From: Siphonodentalium dalli
Taxonomy: Eukaryota; Mollusca; Scaphopoda; Gadilida; Siphonodentaliidae
Length of the DNA: 64,000 nt
Assembly (NCBI GenBank): GCA_032622095.1
Contig: CP136068.1
Span: 59,854,025-59,918,024, forward strand
Direction: 5' to 3'
In this document: positions 46,742 through 59,520 of the stretch, piece by piece
How the letters are laid out: each line of letters starts with the position of its first letter
Numbering within the stretch: the first letter of the stretch is position 1
Notes under the pieces: model-generated
Databases searched by the model: none
What the model saw: only the letters and a program-made list of their open reading frames with translations
What the model was told of the DNA's origin: nothing
Position numbers and translations under genes: made by a program

Positions 46742-47225
46742 CACAAATTCCCATTGATCATAGCTTGGTGAGTTGGTGGTCACATTTAGAACAAAACTAG
46801 AGAAAGAGTATTTAAAATTGTAACAAATTAAGAGACAATAACACAAAATATCCCGTGTTGGTGATAGCCAGCCAACTGATTACCTGTAAGCTAATTTATT
46901 AACGGTGAATGCATGCCGAACACAAGAATGCACGGTGTAAAAATATTATAAAAACTGCCAATAACATAACTTTTAATCGCCCAAATTGTACCAAACTTCA
47001 CATATCACTAGCTTACATATACACACACGTCATTATAAACTTTATTTCATATATTTCCATTATATACGCCTTATTTGAACTTGTGTTCGGTATTCATAGA
47101 GTTAGCCGCCATCTTGCATACCGAACTCTGGTTTACGTGCCGACAGCTAATATATATTGTACATAAACCTACCAATAACTAAACTTCTAATCGGTCAAAT
47201 TGCATCAAACTTCACATATCACTAA
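46742..47225 (+). repeat. Second copy of junction segment S
   Basis: Near-identical to 38930-39420. It lies right after the LINE reverse transcriptase and ends in an expanded CT microsatellite, where the first copy has only a short CT run. Confidence 0.85.
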
Positions 47226-47320
47226 CTTTCTCTCTCTTTCTCTCTCTTTCTCTCTCTTTTTCTCTCTTTTTCTCTCTCTTTCTCTCTCTTTCTCTCTCTT
47301 TCTCTCTCTTTCTCTCTCTT

Positions 47321-47350
<30 letters not shown>
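47226..47350 (+). repeat. (TTTCTCTC)n / (CT)n microsatellite
   Basis: About 125 bases of CTCTCTTT units passing into pure CT. It creates spurious RERERE-type open frames on the minus strand. Confidence 0.95.
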
Positions 47351-47361
<11 letters not shown>

Positions 47362-47544
47362 AGAGTGTTTGGTGGTTTATGTGCCAACCGGTCCTGAAAC
47401 AGTGATGTGGGGACACTACTTTCCAGTGGCGTTAGAAGCACGTGCCAAATTAATAGTAATGCCCCGACGCACTGTCTATCGGTAGCCCTTTTCAGAATAT
47501 GAACTCTCTCCACGCAACCAGAATAATCTTGAATCATATCCACG
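47351..47544. other. Unique linker
   Basis: No coding sequence supported. It lies between the CT microsatellite and the G-rich minisatellite. Confidence 0.3.
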
Positions 47545-47860
47545 AATGAGATACAGGTTTATGGGAACAACATTCGGGAAAGATATGGTTTATGGGCCAG
47601 AGAGACATTCCTTATATGGGGACCTGATTTTCAGAGAGCAGGTTTGTGGGACTGGAAAACTATATATATGGGGACGTGATTATGAGAGTAGGGTTTATGG
47701 GCCAGAAGATAATCGTTTTATGGGACTGATCACTGATTGTGATAGGCCTAGTACACTCTGTACACTCTGTCTATATAATATATGCTGTCCGTCGTGTTAA
47801 GCGTGTTTAGCAGGTTTATCGGGCCATGTGAGGGCCAGTAGGTTCTGAGGAGCCGGAAGA
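47545..47860 (+). repeat. Degenerate G-rich minisatellite
   Basis: Seven to eight irregular units of about 30-40 bases with a core like GAGAGYAGGTTTATGGGGAC. The same core recurs inside every unit of the satellite that follows, so this may be the ancestral edge of the array. Confidence 0.65.
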
Positions 47861-47864
47861 ATGG

Positions 47865-50800
47865 GGGCAGAGCGGGGGGCAGCTGACCCCCTGCCCTTGG
47901 TCAAGGGGCGAGCGGGACAGGACACGCCATTTTTCTGGTGACTGAAAATAGTTTTATGTGTTAAATCTTGTATTTTTGACTAGTTGTGTGATGGCCAAAT
48001 CAAAAATCTAATTAAAAGACAAACTAATGGAAATCATCTTTCTCCGAGAAGTCTGAATAAACAAAAAACGAAATGGAATTCCTGACAATACTGAATAAAT
48101 CAGCGCGACCGTTGTTTCAATTTTATTATCTTATTTATCAAAATAATCGTTGACAATTTCTGCAAGCGACCTATATTCAGCATTTTCAGAAATTCCATAA
48201 GTTTTTCTTTTAATTAGACTTGTGATTTGACCATCACAGATGTCGACCAGATTTTGTGTTTAGCAATCTCTAGCTGAGCAAACGATGGATGGATTTTCAT
48301 AATTATAGTATGTGTCGGAGAGCAGGTTTATGTGGCCCCTGGGTGAGAGTGTAGTTTTATGGGGACGCCATATCAGAGGTTTATCGGGCACACCGTGTGG
48401 GAGAGTAGGTATATGGGGGCCCAAAATATAGGTAAGGCAGTAGTTTTATGAGGACACCGTATCGGGGAGTAGGTTTATCGGGAACGCTGTGTCACATGGG
48501 CCCACATGCGATTAACATGACGTATATACCAGAGCGGGGGGGGGGCAACCGACCCCCTGCCCTTGGCCAAGGGGCGAGCGAGACAGGACATGCCATTTTT
48601 CTGGCGACTGAAAATAGTTTTATGTGTTAAATCTTGTATTTTTACAGCACAATCTGACTATTTGGGTTCAAAAACCAGCAATATCATTATATCACAAGGT
48701 TTAGTAATTTTGTGAAAATTTTATAACACAAATGGTCGCACAAATAGACGTCACAAAAAATATGACCGATTAAGATTTAATTATCTGGTTGACATATATT
48801 GTGTGATGGCCAAATCAAAAATCTAATTAAAAGAAAAACCAAAGGAAATCATCTTTCTCCAAGAAGTCTGAATAAACAAAAAACTATATGGAATTCCTGA
48901 CAATACGGAATAAATCAGCGCGACCATTGTTTCAATTTTCAATTTATTATCTTATTTATCAAAATAATCGTTGACAATTTCTGCAAGCGACCTATATTCA
49001 GCATTGGCAGAAATTCCATAAGTTTTTCTTTTAATTAGACTTGTGATTTGGCCATCACAGATGTCGACCAGATTTTGGGGAGGGAATTTTGTGTTTAGCA
49101 ATCTCCAGCTGAGCAAACGATGGATGGATCGATTTTCATAATTATAGTATGTGTCGGAGAGCAGGTGTATGTGGCCCCTGAGTGAGAGTGTAGTTTTATG
49201 GGGACGCCATATCAGAGGTTTATCGGGCACACCATGTGGGAGAGTAGGTATATGGGGACCCAAAATATAGGTGAGAGAGTAGTTTTATGAGGACACCGTA
49301 TCGGGGAGTGGGTTTGTCGGTAACGCTGTGTCACAGGGGCCCACATGCGTGTAACATGACGTATATACCAGAGTGGGGGGCAGCTGCCCTTGGCCAAGGG
49401 GCGAGCGGGACAGGACATGCCATTTTTCTGGCGACTGAAAATAGTTTTATGTGTTAAATCTTGTATTTTTACAGCACAATATGACTATTTGGGTTCAAAA
49501 ACCAGCAATATCATTATATCACAAGGTTTAGTAATTTTGTGAAAATTTTATCACAAAAATGGTCGCACAAATAGACTTCACTAAAAATATGACCGATTAA
49601 GATTTAATTATCTGGTTGACATATTGTGTGATGGCCAAATCAAAAATCTAATTAAAAGAAAAACCAATAGAAATCATCTTTCTCCGAGAAGTCTGAATAA
49701 ACAAAAAACTAAATGGAATTCCTGACAATATGGAATAAATCAGCGCGACCGTTGTTTCAATTTTCAATTTATTATCTTATTTATCAAAATAATCGTTGAC
49801 AATTTCTGCAAGCGACCTATATTCAGCATTGGCAGAAATTCCATAAGTTTTTCTTTTAATTAGACTTGTGATTTGGCCATCACAGATGTCGACCAGATTT
49901 TGTGTTTAGCAATCTCTAGCTGATCAAACGATGGATGGACTTTCATAATTATAGTATATGTGTCGGAGAGCAGGTTTATGTGGCCCCTGAGTGAGAGTGT
50001 AGTTTTATGGGGACGCCATATCAGAGGTTTATCGGACACACCGTGTGGGAGAGTAGGTATATGGGGACCCAAAATATAGGTGAGAGAGTAGTTTTATGAG
50101 GACACCGTATCGGGGGGTATAGGTTTATCGGGAACGCTGTGTCACAGGGGCCCACATGCGTGTAACATGACGTATATACCAGAGCGGGGGTGGTGGCAGC
50201 TGACCCCCTCTGCCCTTGGCCAAGGGGCGAGCGGGACAGGACATACCATTTTTCTGGCGACTGAAAGTAGTTTTATGTGTTAAATCTTGTATTTTTACAG
50301 CACAATCTGACTATTTGGGTTCAAAAACCAGCAATATCATTATATCACAAGGTTTAGTAATTTTGTGAAAATTTTATCACAAAAATGGTCGCACAAATAG
50401 ACTTCACTGAAAATATGACCGATTAAGATTTAATTATCTGGTTGACATATTGTGTGATGGCCAAATCAAAAATCTAATTAAAAGAAAAACCAAAGGAAAT
50501 CATCTTTCTCCAAGAAGTCTGAATAAACAAAAAACTAAATGGAATTCCCGACAATACGGAATAAATCAGCGCGACCGTTGTTTCAATTTTCAATTTATTA
50601 TCTTATTTATCAAAATAATCGTTGACAATTTCTGCAAGCGACCTATATTCAGCATTGGCAGAAATTCCATAAGTTTTTCTTTTAATTAGACTTGTGATTT
50701 GGCCATCACAGATGTCGACCAGATTTTGGGGAGGACATTTTGTGTTTAGCAATCTCTAGCTACGCAAACGATGGATGGATTTTCATAATTATAGCATGTG

Positions 50801-53800
50801 TCGGAGAGCAGGTTTATGTGGCCCCTGAGTGAGAGTGTAGTTTTATGGGGACGCCATATCAGAGGTTTATCGGGCACACCATGTGGGAGAGTAGGTATAT
50901 GGGGGCCCAAAATATAGGTGAGAGATTAGTTTTATGAGGACACCGTAACGGGGAGTAGTTTTATCGGGAACGCTGTGTCACATGGGCCCACATGCGATTA
51001 ACGTGACGTATATACCAGATCGGGGGTGGTGGCAGCTGACCCCCTGCCCTTGGCCAAGGGACGAGCGGGACAGGACATGCCATTTTTCTGGCGACTGAAA
51101 ATAGTTTTATGTGTTAAATCTTGTATTTTTACAGCACAATCTGACTATTTGGGTTCAAAAACCAGCAATATAATTATATCACAAGGTTTAGTAATTTTGT
51201 GAAAATTTTATCACATAAATGGTCGCACAAATAGACTTCACTGAAAATATGACCGATTAAGATTTAATTATCTGGTTGACATATTGTGTGATGGCCAAAT
51301 CAAAAATCTAATTAAAAGAAAAACCAAAGGAAATCATCTTTCTCCAAGAAGTCTGAATAAACAAAAAACTAAATGGAATTCCCGACAATACGGAATAAAT
51401 CAGCGCGACCGTTGTTTCAATTTTCAATTTATTATCTTATTAATCAGAATAATCGTTGACAATTTCTGCAAGCGACCTATATTCAGCATTGGCAGAAATT
51501 CCATAAGTTTTTCTTTTAATTAGACTTGTGATTTGGCCATCACAGATGTCGACCAGATTTTGGGGAGGGCATTTTGTGTTTAGCAATCTCTAGCTGAGCA
51601 AACGATGGATGGACTTTCATAATTATAGCATGTGTCGGAGAGCAGGTTTATGTGGCCCCTGGGTGAGAGTGTAGTTTTATGGGGACGCCATATCAGAGGT
51701 TTATCGGGCACACCATGTGGGAGAGTAGGTATATGGGGACCCAAAATATAGGTGAGAGAGTAGTTTTATGAGGACACCGTAACGGGGAGTAGTTTTATCG
51801 GGAACGCTGTGTCACATGGGCCCACATGCGATTAACGTGACGTATATACCAGATCGGGGGTGGTGGCAGCTGACCCCCTGCCCTTGGCCAAGGGACGAGC
51901 GGGACAGGACATGCCATTTTTCTGGCGACTGAAAATAGTTTTATGTGTTAAATCTTGTATTTTTACAGCACAATCTGACTATTTGGGTTCAAAAACCAGC
52001 AATATAATTATATCACAAGGTTTAGTAATTTTGTGAAAATTTTATCACATAAATGGTCGCACAAATAGACTTCACTGAAAATATGACCGATTAAGATTTA
52101 ATTATCTGGTTGACATATTGTGTGATGGCCAAATCAAAAATCTAATTAAAAGAAAAACCAAAGGAAATCATCTTTCTCCAAGAAGTCTGAATAAACAAAA
52201 AACTAAATGGAATTCCCGACAATACGGAATAAATCAGCGCGACCGTTGTTTCAATTTTCAATTTATTATCTTATTAATCAGAATAATCGTTGACAATTTC
52301 TGCAAGCGACCTATATTCAGCATTGGCAGAAATTCCATAAGTTTTTCTTTTAATTAGACTTGTGATTTGGCCATCACAGATGTCGACCAGATTTTGGGGA
52401 GGGCATTTTGTGTTTAGCAATCTCTAGCTGAGCAAACGATGGATGGACTTTCATAATTATAGCATGTGTCGGAGAGCAGGTTTATGTGGCCCCTGGGTGA
52501 GAGTGTAGTTTTATGGGGACGCCATATCAGAGGTTTATCGGGCACACCATGTGGGAGAGTAGGTATATGGGGACCCAAAATATAGGTGAGAGAGTAGTTT
52601 TATGAGGACACCGTATCCGGGAGTGGGTTTATCGGTAACGCTGTGTCACAGGGGCCCACATGCGTGTAACATGACGTATATACCAGAGTGGGGGGGGGCA
52701 GCTGACCCCCTGCCCTTGGCCAAGGGGTGAGCGGGACAGGACATGCCATTTTTCTGGCGACTGAAAATAGTTTTGTGTGTTAAATCTTGTATTTTTACAG
52801 CACAATCTGACTATTTGGGTTCAAAAACCAGCAATATCATTATATCACAAGGTTTAGTAATTTTGTGAAAATTTTATCATAAAAATGGTCGCACAAATAG
52901 ACGTCACTAAAAATATGACCGATTAAGATTTAATTATCTGGTTGACATATTGTGTGATGGCCAAATCAAAAATCTATTTAAAAGACAAACTAATGGAAAT
53001 CATCTTTCTCCGAGAAGTCTGAATAAACAAAAAACTAAATGGAATTCCTGACAATACTGAATAAATCAGCGCGACCGTTGTTTCAATTTTATTATCTTAT
53101 TTATCAAAATAATCGTTGACAATTTCTGCAAGCGACCTATATTCAGCATTGTCAGAAATTCCATAAGTTTTTCTTTTAATTAGACTTGTGATTTGGCCAT
53201 CACAGATGTCGACCAGATTTTGTGCTTAGCAATTTCTAGCTGAGCAAACGATGGATGGATTTTCATAATTATAGTATGTGTCAGAGAGCAGGTTTATGTG
53301 GCCCCTGGGTGAGAGTGTAGTTTTATGGGGACGCCATAACAGAGGTTTATCGGGTACACCGTGTGGGAGAGTAGGTATATGGGGGCCCAAATATATATAT
53401 GTGAGAGAGTAGTTTTATGAGGACACCGTATCGGGAAGTAGATTTATCGGGAACGCTGTGTCACAGGGGCCCACATGCGTGTAACATGACGTATATACCA
53501 GAGCGGGGGGGCAGCTGACCCCCTGCCCTTGGCCAAGGGGCGAGCGGGACAGGACATGCCATTTTTCTGGCGACTGCAAATAGTTGTATGTGTTAAATCT
53601 TGTATTTTTACAGCACAATCTATCTATTTGGGTTCAAAAACCAGCAATATCATTATATCACAAGGTTTAGTAATTTTGTGAAAATTTTATCACAAAAATG
53701 GTCGCACAAATAGACGTCACTAAAAATATGACCGATTAACATTTAATTATCTGGTTGACATATTGTGTGATGGCCAAATCAAAAATCTAATTAAAAGACA

Positions 53801-56800
53801 CACTAATGGAAATCATCTTTCTCCGAGAAGTCTGAATAAACAAAAAACTAAATGGAATTCCTGACAATACTGAATAAATCAGCGCGACCGTTGTTTCAAT
53901 TTTATTATCTTATTTATCAAAATAATCGTAGACAATTTCTGCAAGCGACCTATATTCAGCATTGTCAGAAATTCCATAAGTTTTTCTTTTAATTAGACTT
54001 GTGATTTGGCCATCACAGATGTCGACCAGATTTTGGGCTTAGCAATCTCCAGCTGAGCAAACGATGGATGGATTTTCATAATTATAGTATGTGTCGGAGA
54101 GCAGGTTTATGTGGCCCCTGGGTGAGAGTGTAGTTTTATGGGGACGCCATATCAGAGGTTTATCGGGCACACCGTGTGGGAGAGTAGGTATATGGGGGCC
54201 CAAAATATAGGTGAGAGAGTAGTTTTATGAGGACACCGTATCGGGGAGTAGGTTTATCGGGAACGCTGTGTCACAGGGGCCCACATGCGTGTAACATGAC
54301 GTTTATACCAGAGCGGGGGGGCAGCTGACCCCATACCCTTGGCCAAGGGGCGAGCGGGACAGGACATGCCATTTTTCTGGCGACTGAAAATAGTTTTATG
54401 TGTTAAATCTTGTATTTTTACAGCACAATCTGACTATTTGGGTTCAAAAACCAGCAATATCATTATATCACAAGGTTTAGTAATTTTGTGAAAATTTTAT
54501 CACAAAAATGGTCGCACAAATAGACGTCACTAAACATATGACCGATTAAGATTTAATTATCTGGTTGACATATTGTGTGATGGCCAAATCAAAAATCTAA
54601 TTAAAAGAAAAACTAATGGAAATCATCTTTCTCCGAGAAGTCTGAATAAACAAAAAACTAAATGGAATTCCTGACAATACGGAATAAATCAGCGCGACCG
54701 TTGTTTCAATTTTCAATTTATTATCTTATTTATCAAAATAATCGTTGACAATTTCTGCAAGCGACCTATATTCAGCATTGTCAGAAATTCCATAAGTTTT
54801 TCTTTTATTAAGACTTGTGATTTGGCCATCACAGATGTCGACCAGATTTTGTGTTTAGCAATCTCTAGCTGAGCAAACGATGGATGGATTTTCATTATTA
54901 TAGTATGTGTCGGAGAGCAGGTGTATGTGGCCCCTGGGTGAGAGTGTAGTTTTATGGGGACGCCATATCAGAGGTTTATCGGGCACACCGTGTGGGAGAG
55001 TAGGTATATGGGGGCCCAAAATATAGGTGAGAGAGTAGTTTTATGAGGACACCGTATCGGGGAGTAGGTTTATCGGGAACGCTGTGTCACAGGGGCCCAC
55101 ATGCGTGTAACATGACGTATATACCAGAGCGGGGGGGGGCAGCTGACCCCCTGCCTTTGGCCAAGGTGCGAGCGGGACAGGACATGCCATTTTTCTGGCT
55201 ACTGAAAATAGTTTTATGTGTTAAATCTTGTATTTTTACAGCACAATCTGACTATTTGGGTTCAAAAACCAGCAATATCATTATATCACAAGGTTTAGTA
55301 ATTTTGTGAAAATTTTATCACAAAAATTGTCGCACAAATAGACGTCACTAAAAATATGACCGATTAACATTTAATTATCTGGTTGACATATTGTGTGATG
55401 GCCAAATCAAAAATCTAATTGAAAGAAAAACTAATGGAAATCATCTTTCTCCGAGAAGTCTGAATAAACAAAAAACTAAATGGAATTCCTGACAATACGG
55501 AATAAATCAGCGCGACCGTTGTTTCAATTTTCAATTTATTATCTTATTTATCAAAATAATCGTTGACAATTTCTGCAAGCGACCTATTTTCAGCATTGTC
55601 AGAAATTCCATAAGTTTTTCTTTTATTAAGACTTGTGATTTGGCCATCACAGATGTCGACCAGATTTTGTGTTTAGCAATCTCTAGCTGAGCAAACGATG
55701 GATGGATTTTCATTATTATAGTATGTGTCGGAGAGCAGGTGTATGTGGCCCCTGGGTGAGAGTGTAGTTTTATGGGGACGCCATACCAGAGGTTTATCGG
55801 GCACACCGTGTGGGAGAGTAGGTATATGGGGGCCCAAAATATAGGTGAGAGAGTAGTTTTATGAGGACACCGTATCGGGGAGTAGGTTTATCGGGAACGC
55901 TGTGTCACAGGGGCCCACATGCGTGTAACATGACGTATATACCAGAGCGGGGGGGGGGCAGCTGACCCCCTGCCTTTGGCCAAGGTGCGAGCGGGACAGG
56001 ACATGCCATTTTTTCTGGCGACTGAAAATAGTTTTATGTGTTAAATCTTGTATTTTTACAGCACAATCTGACTATTTGGGTTCAAAAACCAGCAATATCA
56101 TTATATCACAAGGTTTAGTAATTTTGTGAAAATTTTATCACAAAAATGGTCGCACAAATAGACGTCACTAAAAATATGACCGATTAACATTTAATTATCT
56201 GGTTGACATATTGTGTGATGGCCAAATCAAAAATCTAATTGAAAGAAAAACTAATGGAAATCATCTTTCTCCGAGAAGTCTGAATAAACAAAAAACTAAA
56301 TGGAATTCCTGACAATACGGAATAAATCAGCGCGACCGTTGTTTCAATTTTCAATTTATTATCTTATTTATCAAAATAATCGTTGACAATTTCTGCAAGC
56401 GACCTATATTCAGCATTGGCAGAAATTCCATAAGTTTTTCTTTTAATTAGACTTGTGATTTGGCCATCACAGATGTCGACCAGATTTTGGGGAGGGCATT
56501 TTGTGTTTAGCAATCTCTAGCTGAGCAAACGATGGATGGATTTTCATAATTATAGTATGTGTCGCAGAGCAGGTTTATGTGGCCCCTGGGTGAGAGTGTA
56601 GTTTTATGGGGACGCCATATCAGAGGTTTATCGGGCACACCGTGTGGGAGAGTAGGTATTTGGGGGCCCAAAATATAGGTGAGAGAGTAGTTTTATGAGG
56701 ACACCGTATCGGGGAGTAGGTTTATCGGGAACGCTGTGTCACAGGGGCCCACATGCGTGTAACATGACGTATATACCAGAGCGGGGGGGGCAGCTGACCC

Positions 56801-58664
56801 CCTGCCCTTGGTCAAGGGGCGAGCGGGACAGGACATGCCATTTTTCTGGCGACTGAAAATAGTTTTATGTGTTAAATATTGTATTTTTACAGCACAATCT
56901 GACTATTTGGGTTCAAAAACCAGCAATATCATTATATCACAAGGTTTGGTAATTTTGTGAAAATTTTATCACAAAAATGGTCGCACAAATAGACGTCACT
57001 AAACATATGACCGATTAAGATTTAATTATCTGGTTGACATATTGTGTGATGGCCAAATCCAAAATCTAATTAAAAGAAAAACTAATGGAAATCATCTTTC
57101 TCCGAGAAGTCTGAATAAACAAAAAACTAAATGGAATTCCTGACAATACAGAATAAATCAGCGCGACCGTTGTTTCAATTTTCAATTTATTATCTTATTT
57201 ATCAAAATAATCGTTGACAATTTCTTCAAGCGACCTATATTCAGCATTGGCAGAAATTCCATAAGTTTTTCTTTTAATTAGACTTGTGATTTGGCCATCA
57301 CAGATGTCGACCAGATTTTGGGGAGGGCATTTTGTGTTTAGCAATCTCTAGCTGAGCAAACGATGGATGGATTTTCATAATTATAGTATGTGTCGGAGAG
57401 CAGGTTTATGTGGCCCCTGGGTGAGAGTGTAGTTTTATGGGGACGCCATATCAGAGGTTTATCGGGCACACCGTGTGGGAGAGTAGGTATATGGGGGCCC
57501 AAAATATAGGTGAGAGAGTAGTTTTATGAGGACACCGTATCGGGCAGTGGGTTTATCGGTAACACTGTGTCACAGGGGCCCACATGCGTGTAACATGACG
57601 TATATACCAGAGCGGGGGGGGGCAGCTGACCCCTGCCCTTGGCCAAGGGGCGAGCGGGACAGGACATGCCATTTTTCTGGCGACTGAAAATAGTTTTATG
57701 TGTTAAATCTTGTATTTTTACAGCACAATCTGACTATTTGGGTTCAAAAACCAGCAATATCATTATATCACAAGGTTTAGTAATTTTGTGAAAATTTTAT
57801 CACAAAAATGGTCGCACAAATGGACGTCACTAAACACATGACCGATTAAGATCTAATTATCTGGTTGACATATTGTGTGATGGCCAAATCAAAAATCTAA
57901 TTGAAAGAAAAACTAATGGAAATCATCTTTCTCCGAGAAGTCTGAATAAACAAAAAACTAAATGGAATTCCTGACAATACGGAATAAATCAGCGCGACCG
58001 TTGTTTCAATTTTCAATTTATTATCTTATTTATCAAAATAATCGTTGACAATTTCTGCAAGCGACCTATATTCAGCATTGGCAGAAATTCCATAAGTTTT
58101 TCTTTTAATTAGACTTGTGATATGGCCATCACAGATGTCGACCAGATTTTGGGGAGGGCATTTTGTGTTTAGCAATCTCTAGCTGAGCAAACGATGGATG
58201 GATTTTCATAATTATAGTATGTGTCGGAGAGCAGGTTTATGTGGTCCCTGGGTGAGAGTGTAGTTTTATGGGGACGCCATATCAGAGGTTTATCGGACAC
58301 ACCGTGTGGGAGAGTAGGTATATGGGGGCCCAAAATATAGGTGAGAGAGTAGTTTTATGAGGACACCGTATCGGGGAGTAGGTTTATCGGGAACGCTGTG
58401 TCACAGGGGCCCACATGCGTGTAACATGACGTATATACCGAGCGGGGGGGGGCAGCTGACCCCCTGCCCTTGGCCAAGGGGCGAGCGGGACAGGACATGC
58501 CAATTTTCTGGCGACTGAAAATAGTTTTATGTGTTAAATCTTGTATTTTTACAGCACAATCTGACTATTTGGGTTCAAAAACCAGCAATATCATTATATC
58601 ACAAGGTTTAGTAATTTTGTGAAAATTTTACCACAAAAAATGGTCGCACAAATAGACGTCACTA
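47865..58664 (+). repeat. Satellite array, 13 units of about 810-834 bp
   Basis: The block TGTGTGATGGCCAAATCA marks 13 units, at 47985, 48800, 49625, 50451, 51285, 52119, 52951, 53764, 54574, 55392, 56212, 57043 and 57874. Each unit has an inverted repeat (about 46-bp arms), an internal G-rich minisatellite, a GGGG/GACCCCCTGCCCTTGGCCAAGG block and an AT-rich block with TGTTAAATCTTGTATTTTTA. Neighbouring units 50451-52952 are almost identical at an exact 834-bp period, which points to very recent local duplication. The first unit lacks about 160 bp of the AT-rich block. No conserved coding frame was found; the 60-103-codon frames differ between units. Confidence 0.9.
50443..50717. repeat. Inverted repeat of the satellite unit (representative)
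   Basis: Left arm 50443-50490 and right arm 50672-50717 are reverse complements with few mismatches, around TGTGATGGCCAAATCA and TTTTCTTTTAATTAGA, with a loop of about 180 bp. The structure is present in all 13 units. It resembles a MITE or foldback element captured by the satellite. Confidence 0.8.
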
Positions 58665-59361
58665 AGGGTGGATACACACATGCATGTAATCTCTGTATGT
58701 AAAATACATGTATTTTACATGGCCACACCAATAATTGACAACATTAATCACCTGCGCGCGAGCGGTTCATTGTTACCAGGCAAGACAAGTGAGTAGTCAT
58801 AAGCGAAATCAAACTCTCTGCTATCGGGACATTTAAGGCCAGTCCAAGACATGTCTTCTCTTACGAATGTGGAAATTAGTTAAGTCTGTGTGATATCTGA
58901 CATTTTATTAATGCACATCAACAGAAGCGACACATATGGTGTATACAGGCTTGATATAGAACATTTTCGACCATGATGCTTGCTTGGCGTGGGGTTTCGA
59001 AAGCTTCAAATCGCTAAGTGACTTAGTTGAATGTATCGGTCGGAATAATCTGGGCAAGAAGGTACAATATATGTTTTACTTAAATAGCTCAGAGTTAGCC
59101 ACCCCGTCTGGTAGCTTTCGGGATCATATACAGCCCCAAGTCGGGTGTCATATTTAGCCCCTGCGTCCGGAAATCCTGATAATATTGACCCCATGTTGGG
59201 AATCATAGGCCCTGGGTTGGGGAACTCCTGGGGCCATCATCGGTATAAAAATCAAGAGAAGACTGACAATGATTTAAACAGAAAGTCCAACATTTGGGTT
59301 ATCGCGCGAACAATTATTCTAAGCGGCCTGACGACTTCGTTCAGTCAACGGTTCTCTGCAC
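58665..59361. other. Non-satellite segment interrupting the array
   Basis: It begins where the last unit breaks off after GACGTCACTAA. It holds a perfect 24-bp palindrome (58697-58720), one copy of the GATATAGAACATTT-type motif (58953-58970), and short GGGTCATATTTAGCCCC-like repeats near 59100-59230. No gene was supported. Confidence 0.5.
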
Positions 59362-59520
59362 GACTGAAAATAGTTTTATGTGTTAAATCTTGTATTTTTA
59401 CAGCGCAATCTGACTATTTGGGTTCAAAAACCAGCAATATCATTATATCACAAGGCTTAGTAATTTTGTGAAAAGTTTATCACAAAAATGGTCGCACAAA
59501 TAGACGTCACTAAAAATATG
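59362..59520 (+). repeat. Detached fragment of the satellite unit
   Basis: Matches the AT-rich block of the satellite (from CGACTGAAAATAGTTTTATG to CACTAAAAATATGAC). It is an outlying remnant past the 697-bp interruption. Confidence 0.9.

Noticed and set aside
47205-47543. 112- and 64-codon RERERE-rich minus-strand frames
   Set aside because: They are translations of a CT microsatellite.
50450-52357. 79-codon frames repeated three times in the satellite
   Set aside because: They are present only in the three recently duplicated units, start at a TTG, span the inverted repeat, and are broken in other units.
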